In this document: piece after piece, positions 7,768-16,827 of the stretch
Position numbering within the stretch: the first letter of the stretch is position 1
How the letters are laid out: each line of letters begins with the position of its first letter
NCBI GenBank assembly: GCA_017437145.1
Contig: JAFSBT010000006.1
Span: forward strand, 1-41,961
DNA: 41,961 nucleotides
Origin: Clostridia bacterium
Lineage (GTDB): Bacteria; Bacillota; Clostridia; TANB77; CAG-508
Reading direction: 5' to 3'
Notes under the pieces: model-generated
Database searches by the model: none
Told to the model about the DNA's origin: nothing
Seen by the model: the letters and a program-made list of their open reading frames with translations, nothing else
Made by a program: the position numbers and the translations under genes

Positions 7768-9393
7768 ATGGATGGAAGACGAATACCAATAGGAATAGAG
7801 CTAGTAAGAAAAGGCTTAGTTAGTGAACAAGATATAAATAAAGCATTAGACTATCAAAAAGAGCATCCAAATAAAAAAATTATTGAAATAATAAATATTT
7901 TAAATTTATGTAGTGAAGATAAGCTAATAAAAGCTTTGGGAGAAATTTTAGGTGAAAAAACAATATTACTTACATATGATAACATTATGATAAATATTCC
8001 AGAATATATTTCTCTAGACATTGCAAAAAAGAACAAGGCAATTCCTTTTGAGATTAATGGAAATAGGATAAAAGTTTGTTTTGCAAATACTTTTAACAAA
8101 GCGGCAGTAGAAACAATTAGATTAATCTTTTTCAATAAAGGATTAATAATGGAACAATATGTGACATTTGAAAAGAATATAGAAAACATTCTAAATGCAT
8201 TAGAGTCTAAAGGGGAACAATATATAGATACAAAAGCAGATACGGCAGGAATAATAGACAGTATAATAAAAAATGCTATGAAAAAAAGAGCAAGTGATAT
8301 TCATATAGAACCACTTGAAACAGAAGTAAGAGTTAGATACAGAGTAGATGGAGAATTAATCACAGTTGCTAAAATTTCAAAAGAAAAGCAACCTCAAGTA
8401 ATCGGTAGATTAAAAGCAATTTCAAATATGTACCAAGAAAAACAAGAATCACAAGATGGAAGAATAGTTGATTATCCAGATTATAATATACGTGTATCTT
8501 CTCAGAAAAATATTCATGGTGAAAAATTTGTTTTAAGATTATTGAAAAAAGATAGCACAATAAAAGGTTTAACTGAATTAGGATTTCCAAATGATGAAAA
8601 ATTAATAAAAGCAAGTTTTAATAGAAGAAATAGTATGACAATAATGGCAGCACCTACAGGAGAAGGAAAAACTACAACATTATATAGTATTATAGATTAT
8701 TTAAATAGACCTGAAATAAATATAACAACAATAGAAGAACCAGTAGAAATAAGAATACCAGGATTAAATCAAATTGAAATAAATGAAAAATTAAGATTTG
8801 CAGATTCATTAAGAACTGTTTTAAGACAAGACCCTGATATAGTTTTGGTTGGAGAAATAAGAGATAAAGAAACTGCTGAAATTGCATTACAAGCAGGACA
8901 AACAGGACACTATGTTTTATCAACAATTCATACAATTGATTGTATAGAGGTTATTACAAGGTTAAGAAAAATGGGTGTATCTGAGTATGATATTGCAAGT
9001 ACAGTTGGTACAGTTGTATCACAAAGATTAGTTAGAAAAGTATGCCAAAAATGTGCAAAACAAAGAGCTTTTACAGAAGATGAAAAAAATGTAATAGAAA
9101 ATATATTAAAGAGATACAATGTAGATGTTAACTTGGAAGATAAATATACATATACAACAGTGGGATGTGATGCATGTAATCATACAGGATATTACGATAG
9201 AATAGGAGTTTTTGAAATCCTTTTATTAAATGATGAAATAAAAGAGGCTGTAGTAGATGGAAAGTCAAATATAGAGATAAAAAGAATTGCATTAGAACAA
9301 GGATATAAACCATTAATAGTAGATGGTATAAATAAAGTTCTTGATGGAATTACTACATTAAATGAATTAGATCGAAAATTAGTTATTTATTAA
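7768..9393 (+). CDS. pilB: Type IV pilus assembly ATPase PilB
   Basis: 541 residues. An N-terminal MshEN/GspE domain (about 1-145) precedes the ATPase core. Visible motifs are Walker A APTGEGKTTT (about 294-303), the Asp box TTIEEPVE, Walker B LVGEIRDKETAE and the His box LSTIHTIDCIE. Two CxxC pairs near the C terminus (CQKC and CDAC, about 426 and 468) are the usual PilB zinc site. PilB powers pilin extraction and polymerisation at PilC. The ATG has a weak GTGAGG site. It lies immediately upstream of pilT and is intact, unlike its pilT and pilC neighbours. Confidence 0.96.
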   Translation: MDGRRIPIGIELVRKGLVSEQDINKALDYQKEHPNKKIIEIINILNLCSEDKLIKALGEILGEKTILLTYDNIMINIPEYISLDIAKKNKAIPFEINGNRIKVCFANTFNKAAVETIRLIFFNKGLIMEQYVTFEKNIENILNALESKGEQYIDTKADTAGIIDSIIKNAMKKRASDIHIEPLETEVRVRYRVDGELITVAKISKEKQPQVIGRLKAISNMYQEKQESQDGRIVDYPDYNIRVSSQKNIHGEKFVLRLLKKDSTIKGLTELGFPNDEKLIKASFNRRNSMTIMAAPTGEGKTTTLYSIIDYLNRPEINITTIEEPVEIRIPGLNQIEINEKLRFADSLRTVLRQDPDIVLVGEIRDKETAEIALQAGQTGHYVLSTIHTIDCIEVITRLRKMGVSEYDIASTVGTVVSQRLVRKVCQKCAKQRAFTEDEKNVIENILKRYNVDVNLEDKYTYTTVGCDACNHTGYYDRIGVFEILLLNDEIKEAVVDGKSNIEIKRIALEQGYKPLIVDGINKVLDGITTLNELDRKLVIY

Positions 9394-9442
9394 TAGTATA
9401 TTAAAATTTACTATAGTGCTAATAATTTGAAAGGGGATTTTT

Positions 9443-10539
9443 ATGATAAATATAAATGAAATATTAGATATTGCAATAGAAAAAGATGCTTCAGATATAC
9501 ATTTGATTGCAGGAATTGCTCCAACATTAAGAATCGCAAGAGATTTAATCAGTATTGGTGATGAAGAATTAACAGAATCTGATATGTATGAAATATATGA
9601 CTTTTTTGTTAGAGGAAATATAAATAAAGATGAAATGTATAGAGAAACAAAAAAAATAGATACATCTTTTGAGTATAAGGAACTTAGATTAAGAGTAAAT
9701 ATTTCTTCAACAGATGGTATACCTGTATTTACATTAAGATTAATAAAAAATACTTTGCCAACATTTGAAGAGTTAGGAGTTCCTGATATAGTAAGAAGAA
9801 TGACTAGGCAACCACAGGGGTTAATTCTAGTAACAGGAAAAACAAACTCACGGAAAAACTACAACATTAAATGCATTAATAAATGAAATTAATGAAAATT
9901 TAAATAAGAAAATTTTAACATTAGAGAAACCTGTAGAATATAAACATAAATCAAAAAAATCAGTAATAATTCAAAAAGAAGTAGGACAGGGCGCAGATGT
10001 ATTGAATTTTAAAGAGGGAGTTAAAAACTCTTTAAGAGAAGATTGTGATATACTTGTAATTGGAGAGATTAGAGATAAAGAAACTATGGAAGCTGGAATA
10101 GAAATGGCAGAATCAGGACATTTAGTTATACGGAACACTACATACAAAATCTTGTGCTGAAACTTTAGATAGGATAATTAATTTTTACGAAGTTAGAGAC
10201 CAAGCAAGTATAAAATACTTGATGTCATCTTTATTAAAATTGGTTGTTTCTCAAAGATTAGTAAAAGGAATAGACGGAAAATTAGTTTTATTACCAGAAG
10301 TAATGGTAGTTGACAATGTAGTTGCAGGATGCATAAGAAAAGAAAAATTTAGTGTTTCAGAAATCGAAGATGCTATTCAAGGAAGTAGTGAAAAAGGAAG
10401 TATTAGTTTAATTAATTCAATTGCAAAAATGTATGTTGAAGACAGAATTACTTTGGACCAAGCTAAAGCTCAAATTGAAGAAAAGAATATAGAAATTTTA
10501 AATAGAACAATTATGCAATTAAAGAGCAGAAGAATTTAA
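9443..10539 (+). CDS. pilT: Type IV pilus retraction ATPase PilT, two +1 shifts at CGG
   Basis: The gene is broken into three frames. Skipping the C of the in-frame CGG codons at 9851 and 10131 yields a continuous 364-residue PilT. The N-terminal DASDIHLIAG, the restored Walker A GKTNSGKTTT (Gly137 encoded at the first shift), Walker B LVIGEIRDKETME, the His box HLVIGTLHTKSCAETLDR (Gly230 at the second shift) and the C-terminal IMQLKSRRI are family features. The Asp box is LTLEKPVEY. PilT disassembles pili to give twitching motility or DNA uptake. A stop occurs soon after each CGG in the zero frame. Without recoding it would be a pseudogene with two identical lesions. Confidence 0.88.
9851..9853 (+). 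other. Recoding site 2: CGG, +1 shift at PilT P-loop
   Basis: In-frame codon 137 is CGG after TCA. Skipping C reads GGA and restores the P-loop glycine before the catalytic lysine. The zero frame stops at 9884-9886. Confidence 0.8.
10131..10133 (+). other. Recoding site 3: CGG, +1 shift at PilT His box
   Basis: Following the first shift, CGG is again an in-frame codon, after ATA. Skipping C reads GGA and gives VIGTLHT, the standard PilT His-box start. The zero frame stops at 10158-10160. Confidence 0.8.
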
Positions 10540-10562
10540 AATAAGAGAATGGAGGAAACATT

Positions 10563-11913
10563 ATGCCTATATATATGTATAGAGCAGTAACTAAAGATGG
10601 GCAAATAGTAAGCAATAAGGTAGAGGCTTTTAATAAATATATACTATTAAAAAAATTAAAAGACAATGGCCTTTTACCTATAGAAGTAAAACCACCAGCT
10701 TATATAGGAAGAAAAAATAAGATTAACAAGCAGAAAAAAAATATTGAAACTAGCACTAGTATTCTTAAAGAAGTAAGAATTAGAGAATTTGAGAAAAAAA
10801 GAAATCAGAAAAAAGTTAATCCTTTAAAGAAAAATGTGCAAATAGGTGCACCCAAAATAACTAAAAGAGATATAGTTATTTTTACACAAAATTTTTATTT
10901 ATTAAAAAAGGCTAATTTCAATAATGTTCATGCTTTATCTACTATAATTGAAACTACAGAAAATCCTTCATTAAGAACAATTTTAGAAGATATATTATTA
11001 GGTGTTGAAGCCGGAGATTATATGTATGTTACTATGGAATATTATGAAGGGGTGTTTCCACCAATTTATATAAATATGATAAAAGTTGGAGAATTATCTC
11101 GGTTCACTTGTAAATGCTTTAGACCAAGCAGTAGTATATTTGGAAGAATCTACTGCAATGACAAAAAAAATAAGAAACATATTAGTACCAAATTTAATAC
11201 AATTTGGAGCAATATTTTTATTATTAATTTTAGGAACAGCATTAGGAGTTCCAATGATTCAAAGTGTTTTTGACAAAGTAGGGTCAACAGATGAATTACC
11301 AGCAATAACATTATGGTTTTCGGATGTATTGGACTTAGTTGCTAAATATTGGGTATTCCCTACAGTTATACTTGTAGCAGCTATAATATGGATTCTTTTC
11401 TATATAAGAACTCCAAGAGGAAAATTTAGATTTCATAATTTTAAATATAGAATGCCTTTATTTGGGAATTTAATTTATGCAATTGATTTTTCTAGATTTA
11501 TACAAGCCGTTTTGATGAATATAAAGAATGGGCAAAGAATACAAGATGCATTAGAAACAAGTAAAAATGCAGTACATAATTTAGTAATGTTATCATTAGT
11601 AGAATCAGCAATTAATAATATATTAATTGGACGCTCATGGATTGAACCATTTGAAAAATCAGGATTATCAACACCTATGATAACTGAAATGTTAAAAATA
11701 GGAATGCAGTCAGATATACAAGATATGATGGAAAAATTATTAGAATATATGCAAATTGACATTGATAATATAATACAAAAAATCATGAAAGTATTACCAC
11801 AAATTGTATATAGTATAGTTGGAGTTATGTTGATTTTCTTAACTGTGGTAGTATTAGTACCAATGATTCAAGTATATATGGGTACATGGATGTTTTCAGC
11901 TTATGGAATGTAA
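10563..11913 (+). CDS. pilC: Type IV pilus platform protein PilC, +1 shift at CGG
   Basis: Two overlapping frames join at the in-frame CGG at 11100 to give a 449-residue PilC/GspF protein. Residues 1-40 (MPIYMYRAVTKDGQIV) form the usual start; a basic linker (about 50-95) follows; then two GspF domains with three membrane segments (about 200-220, 260-285, 415-440). The shift lies in the conserved GE-x-SGSL motif, where the restored glycine is Gly180. PilC is the inner-membrane platform that PilB and PilT act on. It starts at ATG after TGGAGG. In the zero frame the protein would end after about 57 unrelated residues. Confidence 0.88.
11100..11102 (+). other. Recoding site 4: CGG, +1 shift in PilC
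   Basis: In-frame codon 180 is CGG after TCT. Skipping C reads GGT and gives KVGELSGSLVNAL, the conserved GspF motif. Confidence 0.8.
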
Positions 11914-11928
11914 GAGAGGAGAGAAATT

Positions 11929-12831
11929 ATGCGTATTGGAATAGATGTTGGAGGAAGCCATATCGGATTAGGCATAATTAATGCTCAGAATAAATTAATA
12001 ATTAAAGAAGAAAAGGACTATGATACTAGAAAAGATGATATGTCAGAAATAGTAATTCAAACAATAATAAATTTGCTTAAGCAAGTATTGCTTAAGCAAA
12101 ATATTACTATAGAAGATATTGAGCAAATTGGAATAGCATTTCCTGGAACAACTTCTAATGGAATAGTAATTAAGGCTGAAAACTTAGGAATAATGAATTT
12201 AAATATTGAAGAAAGAATAAAACAAGTTTTTAATACAAAAATAGTTTTAGAAAATGATGCTAAATGTGCAGCTATTGCAGAAAAACAAATAGGAAGTTTG
12301 AAAAATTATGATGATGCATTATTTATAATTATCGGTACAGGTGTTGGTGGCGCAGCATTTTTAAAAGGAAAATTATTAAAACCGGTTAGATATTCAGGAT
12401 TTGAAGTTGGTCATATGGTAATAAAAGAAACAGAAGATAAATGTAATTGCGGAAGAAGAGGCTGTTTTGAGATTTACGGTTCAATGAAAAGATTTAAAGA
12501 AAAAATAAACCAAGAATTCAAATTAAATAGTATTGATGGTAAAATAATAAGACAGTTTATGTTAGATAATAAAGAAAATAAAAAGTTAAATGTAATTATA
12601 GACGAATATATAGAAAATTTAACTATAGGTATTGCAAATCTAGTTAATATTTTTGAACCACAAGCAATATCAATAGGTGGAAGCTTTGGACATTATGAAG
12701 AACTCTTACTGCCTAAGCTAAGAAAAAGACTTTCAGAGGGAACAGAATTATACAATAAAGATAGTATTCCGGAACTTTTAATTGCAGAATTAAAAAATGA
12801 TGCTGGAATTATAGGAGCAGCAATGTTGTAA
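11929..12831 (+). CDS. glcK: ROK family glucokinase
   Basis: 300 residues. The N-terminal MRIGIDVGGSHIGLGII is the ATP-binding phosphate 1 motif; LENDAKCAAIAEK and GTGVGGAAFLKG follow; the ROK zinc signature is CNCGRRGCFEIYGS (about 177-190) after GHMVI. It phosphorylates glucose (or another hexose) in the cytoplasm. The ATG is 15 bp after pilC with an AGAGGAGAG site, so it is probably transcribed from the pilus operon, an unusual place for it. A long hairpin follows. Other ROK sugar kinases or repressors are possible, but no DNA-binding domain is present. Confidence 0.9.
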   Translation: MRIGIDVGGSHIGLGIINAQNKLIIKEEKDYDTRKDDMSEIVIQTIINLLKQVLLKQNITIEDIEQIGIAFPGTTSNGIVIKAENLGIMNLNIEERIKQVFNTKIVLENDAKCAAIAEKQIGSLKNYDDALFIIIGTGVGGAAFLKGKLLKPVRYSGFEVGHMVIKETEDKCNCGRRGCFEIYGSMKRFKEKINQEFKLNSIDGKIIRQFMLDNKENKKLNVIIDEYIENLTIGIANLVNIFEPQAISIGGSFGHYEELLLPKLRKRLSEGTELYNKDSIPELLIAELKNDAGIIGAAML

Positions 12832-12868
12832 ATTCTAATATGATTAAACAAATAAATTGTATAACACA

Positions 12869-12933
12869 AGCTAAAATATTAATTTTTGAAAATGAAGAGT
12901 CATTTGTCAAAAATTAATTATTTTAGCTTTTTA
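12869..12933 (+). terminator. Terminator of the pilus-glcK transcript
   Basis: A long stem (AGCTAAAATATTAATTTTTG with its near-perfect complement ending at 12928) encloses a small inner hairpin and is followed by TTTTTAAC. Confidence 0.75.
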
Positions 12934-13049
12934 ACTTTTACTTAAAAATTAAAAATTTTTAAGTAAATCGAAAAGATATTAACTAGATTCTGCTTTTCTG
13001 CTCGAAATATTTTATATTATGTGTAGGGACGAACTGTTTTGGCTAGATG

Positions 13050-13085
13050 AAAAATGCCCGGTGCAAGATTGCACCAGGCATTTTT
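13050..13085 (-). terminator. Strong hairpin at the 3' end of the minus-strand gene
   Basis: Arms 13050-13066 and 13069-13085 pair with one mismatch (GGTGCAA/TTGCACC inner stem). A and T runs flank it on both sides, so it may work in both directions. A degenerate copy of the GTAGGGGCGAACTG repeat lies just before it (13022-13038). Confidence 0.7.
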
Positions 13086-13086
13086 A

Positions 13087-13512
13087 TTAGGTAGTAGTAA
13101 TTTCAACAATTGGATGAGATGTTGAAAATTTCTGTATTTTTTTTGTTTCGATTCCTTCCTCAGACAAAATTCCATAAATGAAAGACAAAGAATTGCCAAG
13201 TTCAATTTGGGAAAGAGTTTTTAATACTCCTCGTTTATGCCCAAAATCGATAAAGAATTTTCCGTTTTCTTCGAATAAAGAGATGGAACTGTCTGAAGTT
13301 TTTATCAATACACTTCCTTCAACTTTTTGGATTATGTTAGGTTCAGTTCGAAAATAATTCAATTTTTCAACCATATTTACTTGTATACGGTTATCTAGAG
13401 TTATATGAATTTTCGAAATAATTCCCAACCGACCACAAGGACCATAAAGAATTAATCCTTTTTTCTCACCTTTAAGTTCATACTGACTACCTGTTGTTGT
13501 TGTGATTTTCAC
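13087..13512 (-). CDS. Hypothetical protein with foreign codon usage, contains in-frame CGG
   Basis: 141 residues, probably beta-rich, with no membrane segment and no motif I recognise. I chose the GTG at 13512 because GGAGG lies 7 bases upstream; the longer TTG start would overlap that site. All four arginines use CGN codons (CGG, CGT, CGA, CGA), whereas the neighbours use mostly AGA. It is flanked by repeat-rich intergenic DNA and is transcribed against its neighbours. Here CGG (complement of 13429-13431, in YGPCGRLGII) does not accompany a frame change: a +1 shift would end the protein nine codons later. It looks recently acquired. Function unknown. Confidence 0.6.
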   Translation of the reverse strand: MKITTTTGSQYELKGEKKGLILYGPCGRLGIISKIHITLDNRIQVNMVEKLNYFRTEPNIIQKVEGSVLIKTSDSSISLFEENGKFFIDFGHKRGVLKTLSQIELGNSLSFIYGILSEEGIETKKIQKFSTSHPIVEITTT

Positions 13513-13702
13513 TGAAGATTCCTCCAAAAATAAATTTTAAAATCTAGTAATTCTTTACTGTAAACGCGGGGATGGATAAAGAATTACAATTGGAGTATAA
13601 CAAAAATATATAAGAAAGGCAAGTCAGTCCTTGAAGAATTAGCTAAATACTTGTACACAATGCTTCGCATCGGCACATACTAAGGTAGCCTAACCTTATT
13701 GT
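13513..13702. other. Intergenic region without a gene
   Basis: No coding potential is visible. It holds the upstream region of the minus-strand gene and a short inverted repeat (TAAGGT/ACCTTA, about 13681-13699) next to the second MITE-like copy. The whole gene-free stretch extends to 13911. Confidence 0.5.
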
Positions 13703-13799
13703 AGAAGTGTGATGTGGGAAGTGCGAAGTGTGAAAATTAAGCAAAGTCTACGAAGCATATCCCTAAAATCCCACCGCACACCTCTCACATCTCACCTCC
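13703..13799. repeat. MITE-like imperfect inverted repeat, copy 2
   Basis: Reverse-complement copy of the element at 1523-1619, including the core AAGTCTACGAAGCATAT. It lies about 110 bp upstream of mutL. Confidence 0.75.
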
Positions 13800-13911
13800 A
13801 AAATACAATTTATAATTCAAATCACCAAATTCTTTTATATTTTTTTAAAAACATATACAATTTTTCCTCCTTTAATGATATAATTTGTTTGAATTTTAAG
13901 GGGGAAATAAA

Positions 13912-15888
13912 TTGGGGAATATTGTATTATTAGACGAATTAACTATAAATCAAATAGCGGCAGGAGAAGTTATTGAAAGACCTGCTTCAGTAGTAAAAGA
14001 ATTAGTTGAAAACTCTATAGATGCTGGCGCTACAAAAATAACAGTAGAAGTAGAAGGCGGAGGAATAAAAAAAATAAGAATCATTGATAATGGTTCAGGT
14101 ATAAAAGATGATGATTTAGATTATGCATTTGAAAGACATGCAACAAGTAAAATTAGAACAGCAGGAGATTTAGAACAAGTTAAATCAATGGGGTTCAGAG
14201 GTGAAGCTTTAGCAAGTATTGCGGCAATTGCTAACATTGAGATGATTACAAAAACTGCAGATAAAGAAACTGGAAATAAAATAATTGTAGAAGCTGGAAA
14301 AATACTTGAGAAAGAAGAAACTGGTTGTCAAACAGGTACAAGCATTACAATTACAAAACTATTTTTTAATACACCTGTAAGATATAAATTCTTGAAAAAG
14401 GATTATACAGAATTGGGATATATTGAGGATGCAGTAACAAAAATAGCTTTAGCAAATCCATCAATTTCAATTAAATTATTGAATGAAAAGAAAACTATTA
14501 TACAAACAACAGGTGATGGAAGTTTAAAAAATGTAATCTACAACATTTATGGAAAAGATATGGCTGAAGGTATGGTCGATGTAGATTACAATTATGAAGA
14601 TATAAAAATCACAGGAGCGGTTGGAAAACCCGAAATTGCAAGAAATAATAGAACATACCAAATATTTTTTGTAAACAAAAGAAATATAAAAGATAAAACT
14701 TTATCAGCAGCAATGGAACAAGGCTTTAAAGGTTTACTTCAAATTGGTAAATATGGAGTTGCTGTTATAAATTTAGAAATTGAACCAAGAAAAATAGATG
14801 TAAATGTTCATCCAACTAAACTTGAAATAAGATTTGAAGAAGAACAAAAAGTATTTAAGGCAGTTTATCATGCTATTAAGGAAAGTTTATTAAAAAATGA
14901 ATTAGTTACAGATGTAAAAGAAAATAATGAAGGTATAAAAAATATACATGAAGATGAATTTGTAAAAGAAGATGTATTAGAAAAAAAAGATGAAGAACCT
15001 GTTACACACAAAATAGGTGGACTATTTAATATGTTTAAGAAAACTGATATAGAAAAAAAAGAAGAAGAGAAAGAATATATTCCACCAATGCAAGACAACA
15101 TGCTTGAACAAATATATATGAGTAAAAATGATAATGTTGTTTTAGAAAATGACGTAAAAGAAATTGCATCTACAGATACAATAGAAGAAGATAAGTTTAA
15201 TCAAATGTACAATAAAACATTTGGAATAGAAGATAAAAATCCTATAGATAATGTGCCTAAAGTAGAAGTAAAACCTGTTTCACTTTTTGAAGAAAGTGAA
15301 AAATATTCAGTACCTACATACAAATATATAGGAAGTTTATTTTCAACATATATTGTAATAGAGATGGGACAAGAAATATATATAATTGACCAACATGCAG
15401 CACATGAAAGAGTTATGTATGAACAAGTAAAAAAGAATTTCTATGATAATAAAGAAAAAGATTCTCAAATTATGTTGTTGCCAGATATTATAAATTTATC
15501 ACATAAAGAAAAAAACATAGTAAAAGAAAATGTAGAATTGTTTAATAAAGCAGGATTTACATTTGAAGAGTTTGGAGAGAATACAATTCGCTTAATAGGT
15601 GTTCCAAATATATGCATGGAACTAGATACTAAAGAGTTATTCATAGAAATATTAGATGAGATAAACACAGTAGCAATAACTGCAAAACAAGAAAAAGAAG
15701 AAAAATTCATTGCAACAATTGCATGTAAAGCAGCAGTAAAAGCAAAAATGAAGTTAGATGAAGCGGAAGTAGATAGTTTAATGCAACAATTGTTAAAATT
15801 GCAAAATCCATTTACATGTCCACATGGTAGGCCAACAGCTATTAAAATGAGCAAAACAGAAATTGAAAAAAAATTTGGGAGAAAATAA
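13912..15888 (+). CDS. mutL: DNA mismatch repair protein MutL
   Basis: 658 residues. The GHKL ATPase N-terminal domain shows IAAGEVIERPASVVKEL, DNGSGI, ATSKI and GFRGEALASI; the linker (about 335-450) is acidic and lysine-rich; the C-terminal domain has the endonuclease motif DQHAAHERVMYEQ (about 490) plus CKAAVKAKM and CPHGRPT. MutL couples MutS recognition to nicking. It starts at TTG with AAGGGGGAA upstream. No mutS is next to it in the window. Its stop is followed directly by the miaA ATG. No in-frame CGG is present over 658 codons. Confidence 0.97.
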   Translation: MGNIVLLDELTINQIAAGEVIERPASVVKELVENSIDAGATKITVEVEGGGIKKIRIIDNGSGIKDDDLDYAFERHATSKIRTAGDLEQVKSMGFRGEALASIAAIANIEMITKTADKETGNKIIVEAGKILEKEETGCQTGTSITITKLFFNTPVRYKFLKKDYTELGYIEDAVTKIALANPSISIKLLNEKKTIIQTTGDGSLKNVIYNIYGKDMAEGMVDVDYNYEDIKITGAVGKPEIARNNRTYQIFFVNKRNIKDKTLSAAMEQGFKGLLQIGKYGVAVINLEIEPRKIDVNVHPTKLEIRFEEEQKVFKAVYHAIKESLLKNELVTDVKENNEGIKNIHEDEFVKEDVLEKKDEEPVTHKIGGLFNMFKKTDIEKKEEEKEYIPPMQDNMLEQIYMSKNDNVVLENDVKEIASTDTIEEDKFNQMYNKTFGIEDKNPIDNVPKVEVKPVSLFEESEKYSVPTYKYIGSLFSTYIVIEMGQEIYIIDQHAAHERVMYEQVKKNFYDNKEKDSQIMLLPDIINLSHKEKNIVKENVELFNKAGFTFEEFGENTIRLIGVPNICMELDTKELFIEILDEINTVAITAKQEKEEKFIATIACKAAVKAKMKLDEAEVDSLMQQLLKLQNPFTCPHGRPTAIKMSKTEIEKKFGRK

Positions 15889-16805
15889 ATGAAGCAAAAA
15901 GTAATTGTTATTGCAGGACCAACAGCATCACGGCAAAAGTGCTTTGGCAGTTGAACTTGCAAAGAAAATTAATGGAGAGATAATATCTGCAGATTCAATG
16001 CAAATATACAAAGATATGGATATAGGAACCGCAAAAGTTACAAAAGAAGAAATGCAAGGAATTAAACATTACATGATTGATATTGTTTCACCAGAGGTTA
16101 GATACAGTGTTGCTGATTACAAAAAGGAAGCAGAAAAGAAAATTGAAGAAATATTAGATAAAAATAAAACTCCTATTATTGTTGGTGGGACAGGGTTATA
16201 TATAAATAGTCTAATATATGGAATAGAATTTAAAGATGAAGAATTTGATGAAAAATACAGAAATGAATTAAATGACTTTGCAGAAAAAAATGGATTAGAA
16301 GAATTGTATAAAAAAGCTCAACAAATTGACCCAGAAGCAATGAAAAAAATTAGTGAAAATGATAGAAAAAGAATTATAAGAGTTTTAGAAATATACCATA
16401 AAACAGGAAAAACAAAAACAGAGTTAGATAAGGAATCTAGAACAAAAGAAGTGAAATATGATTATAAAGTTTTTGCAATAAATATGAATAGAGAAATTTT
16501 ATATAATCGAATAAATAAAAGAGTTGATATAATGATTAAACAAGGTTTGATAGAAGAAGCTAAAAAAATTGTTCTTAAATACGAAAAATTTCCAACAGCA
16601 ATGCAGGGATTGCGGCTATAAAGAAACAATTCAATACTTAAATGGTGAATTTTCTAAAGAAGATTTAATAGAAAAAATAAAGATGGAAAGTAGAAGATAT
16701 GCTAAAAGACAGTTGACTTGGTTTAGAAGGAATCAAGAAATTGTTTGGTTAGATGGAGAAAAAAACATGGACTACAATTTAGATGTGATATTATCAAAAA
16801 TATAA
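15889..16805 (+). CDS. miaA: tRNA dimethylallyltransferase MiaA, two +1 shifts at CGG
   Basis: The ATG directly abuts the mutL stop (TAAATG). The frame breaks at in-frame CGG codons at 15931 and 16613. Skipping each C gives 304 residues, the normal MiaA length. The first shift restores the P-loop GPTASGKSALA (Gly15), and the second restores MQGLGYKET (Gly242), both strictly conserved in the family. DSMQIYKDMDIGTAK and GGTGLYINSLIYG are intact. MiaA adds a dimethylallyl group to A37 of tRNAs that read UNN codons, which affects reading-frame stability. Without the shifts the product would be 21 residues. Confidence 0.9.
15931..15933 (+). other. Recoding site 5: CGG, +1 shift at MiaA P-loop
   Basis: In-frame codon 15 is CGG after TCA. 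Skipping C reads GGC and restores ASGKS. The zero frame ends at TGA 15952-15954. Confidence 0.82.
16613..16615 (+). other. Recoding site 6: CGG, +1 shift at MiaA GLGYKE motif
   Basis: CGG is in frame after TTG. Skipping C reads GGC and restores GLGYKE. The zero frame ends two codons later at TAA. Confidence 0.82.
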
Positions 16806-16827
16806 TTGATAATAAGGAGGATTTATC

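Noticed and set aside
9443..10539. pilT as a degraded pseudogene
   Set aside because: Both lesions are the same one-base event (C before GGN), all other codons are intact, and identical lesions occur in miaA, feoB and others. Random decay would give varied indels and stops.
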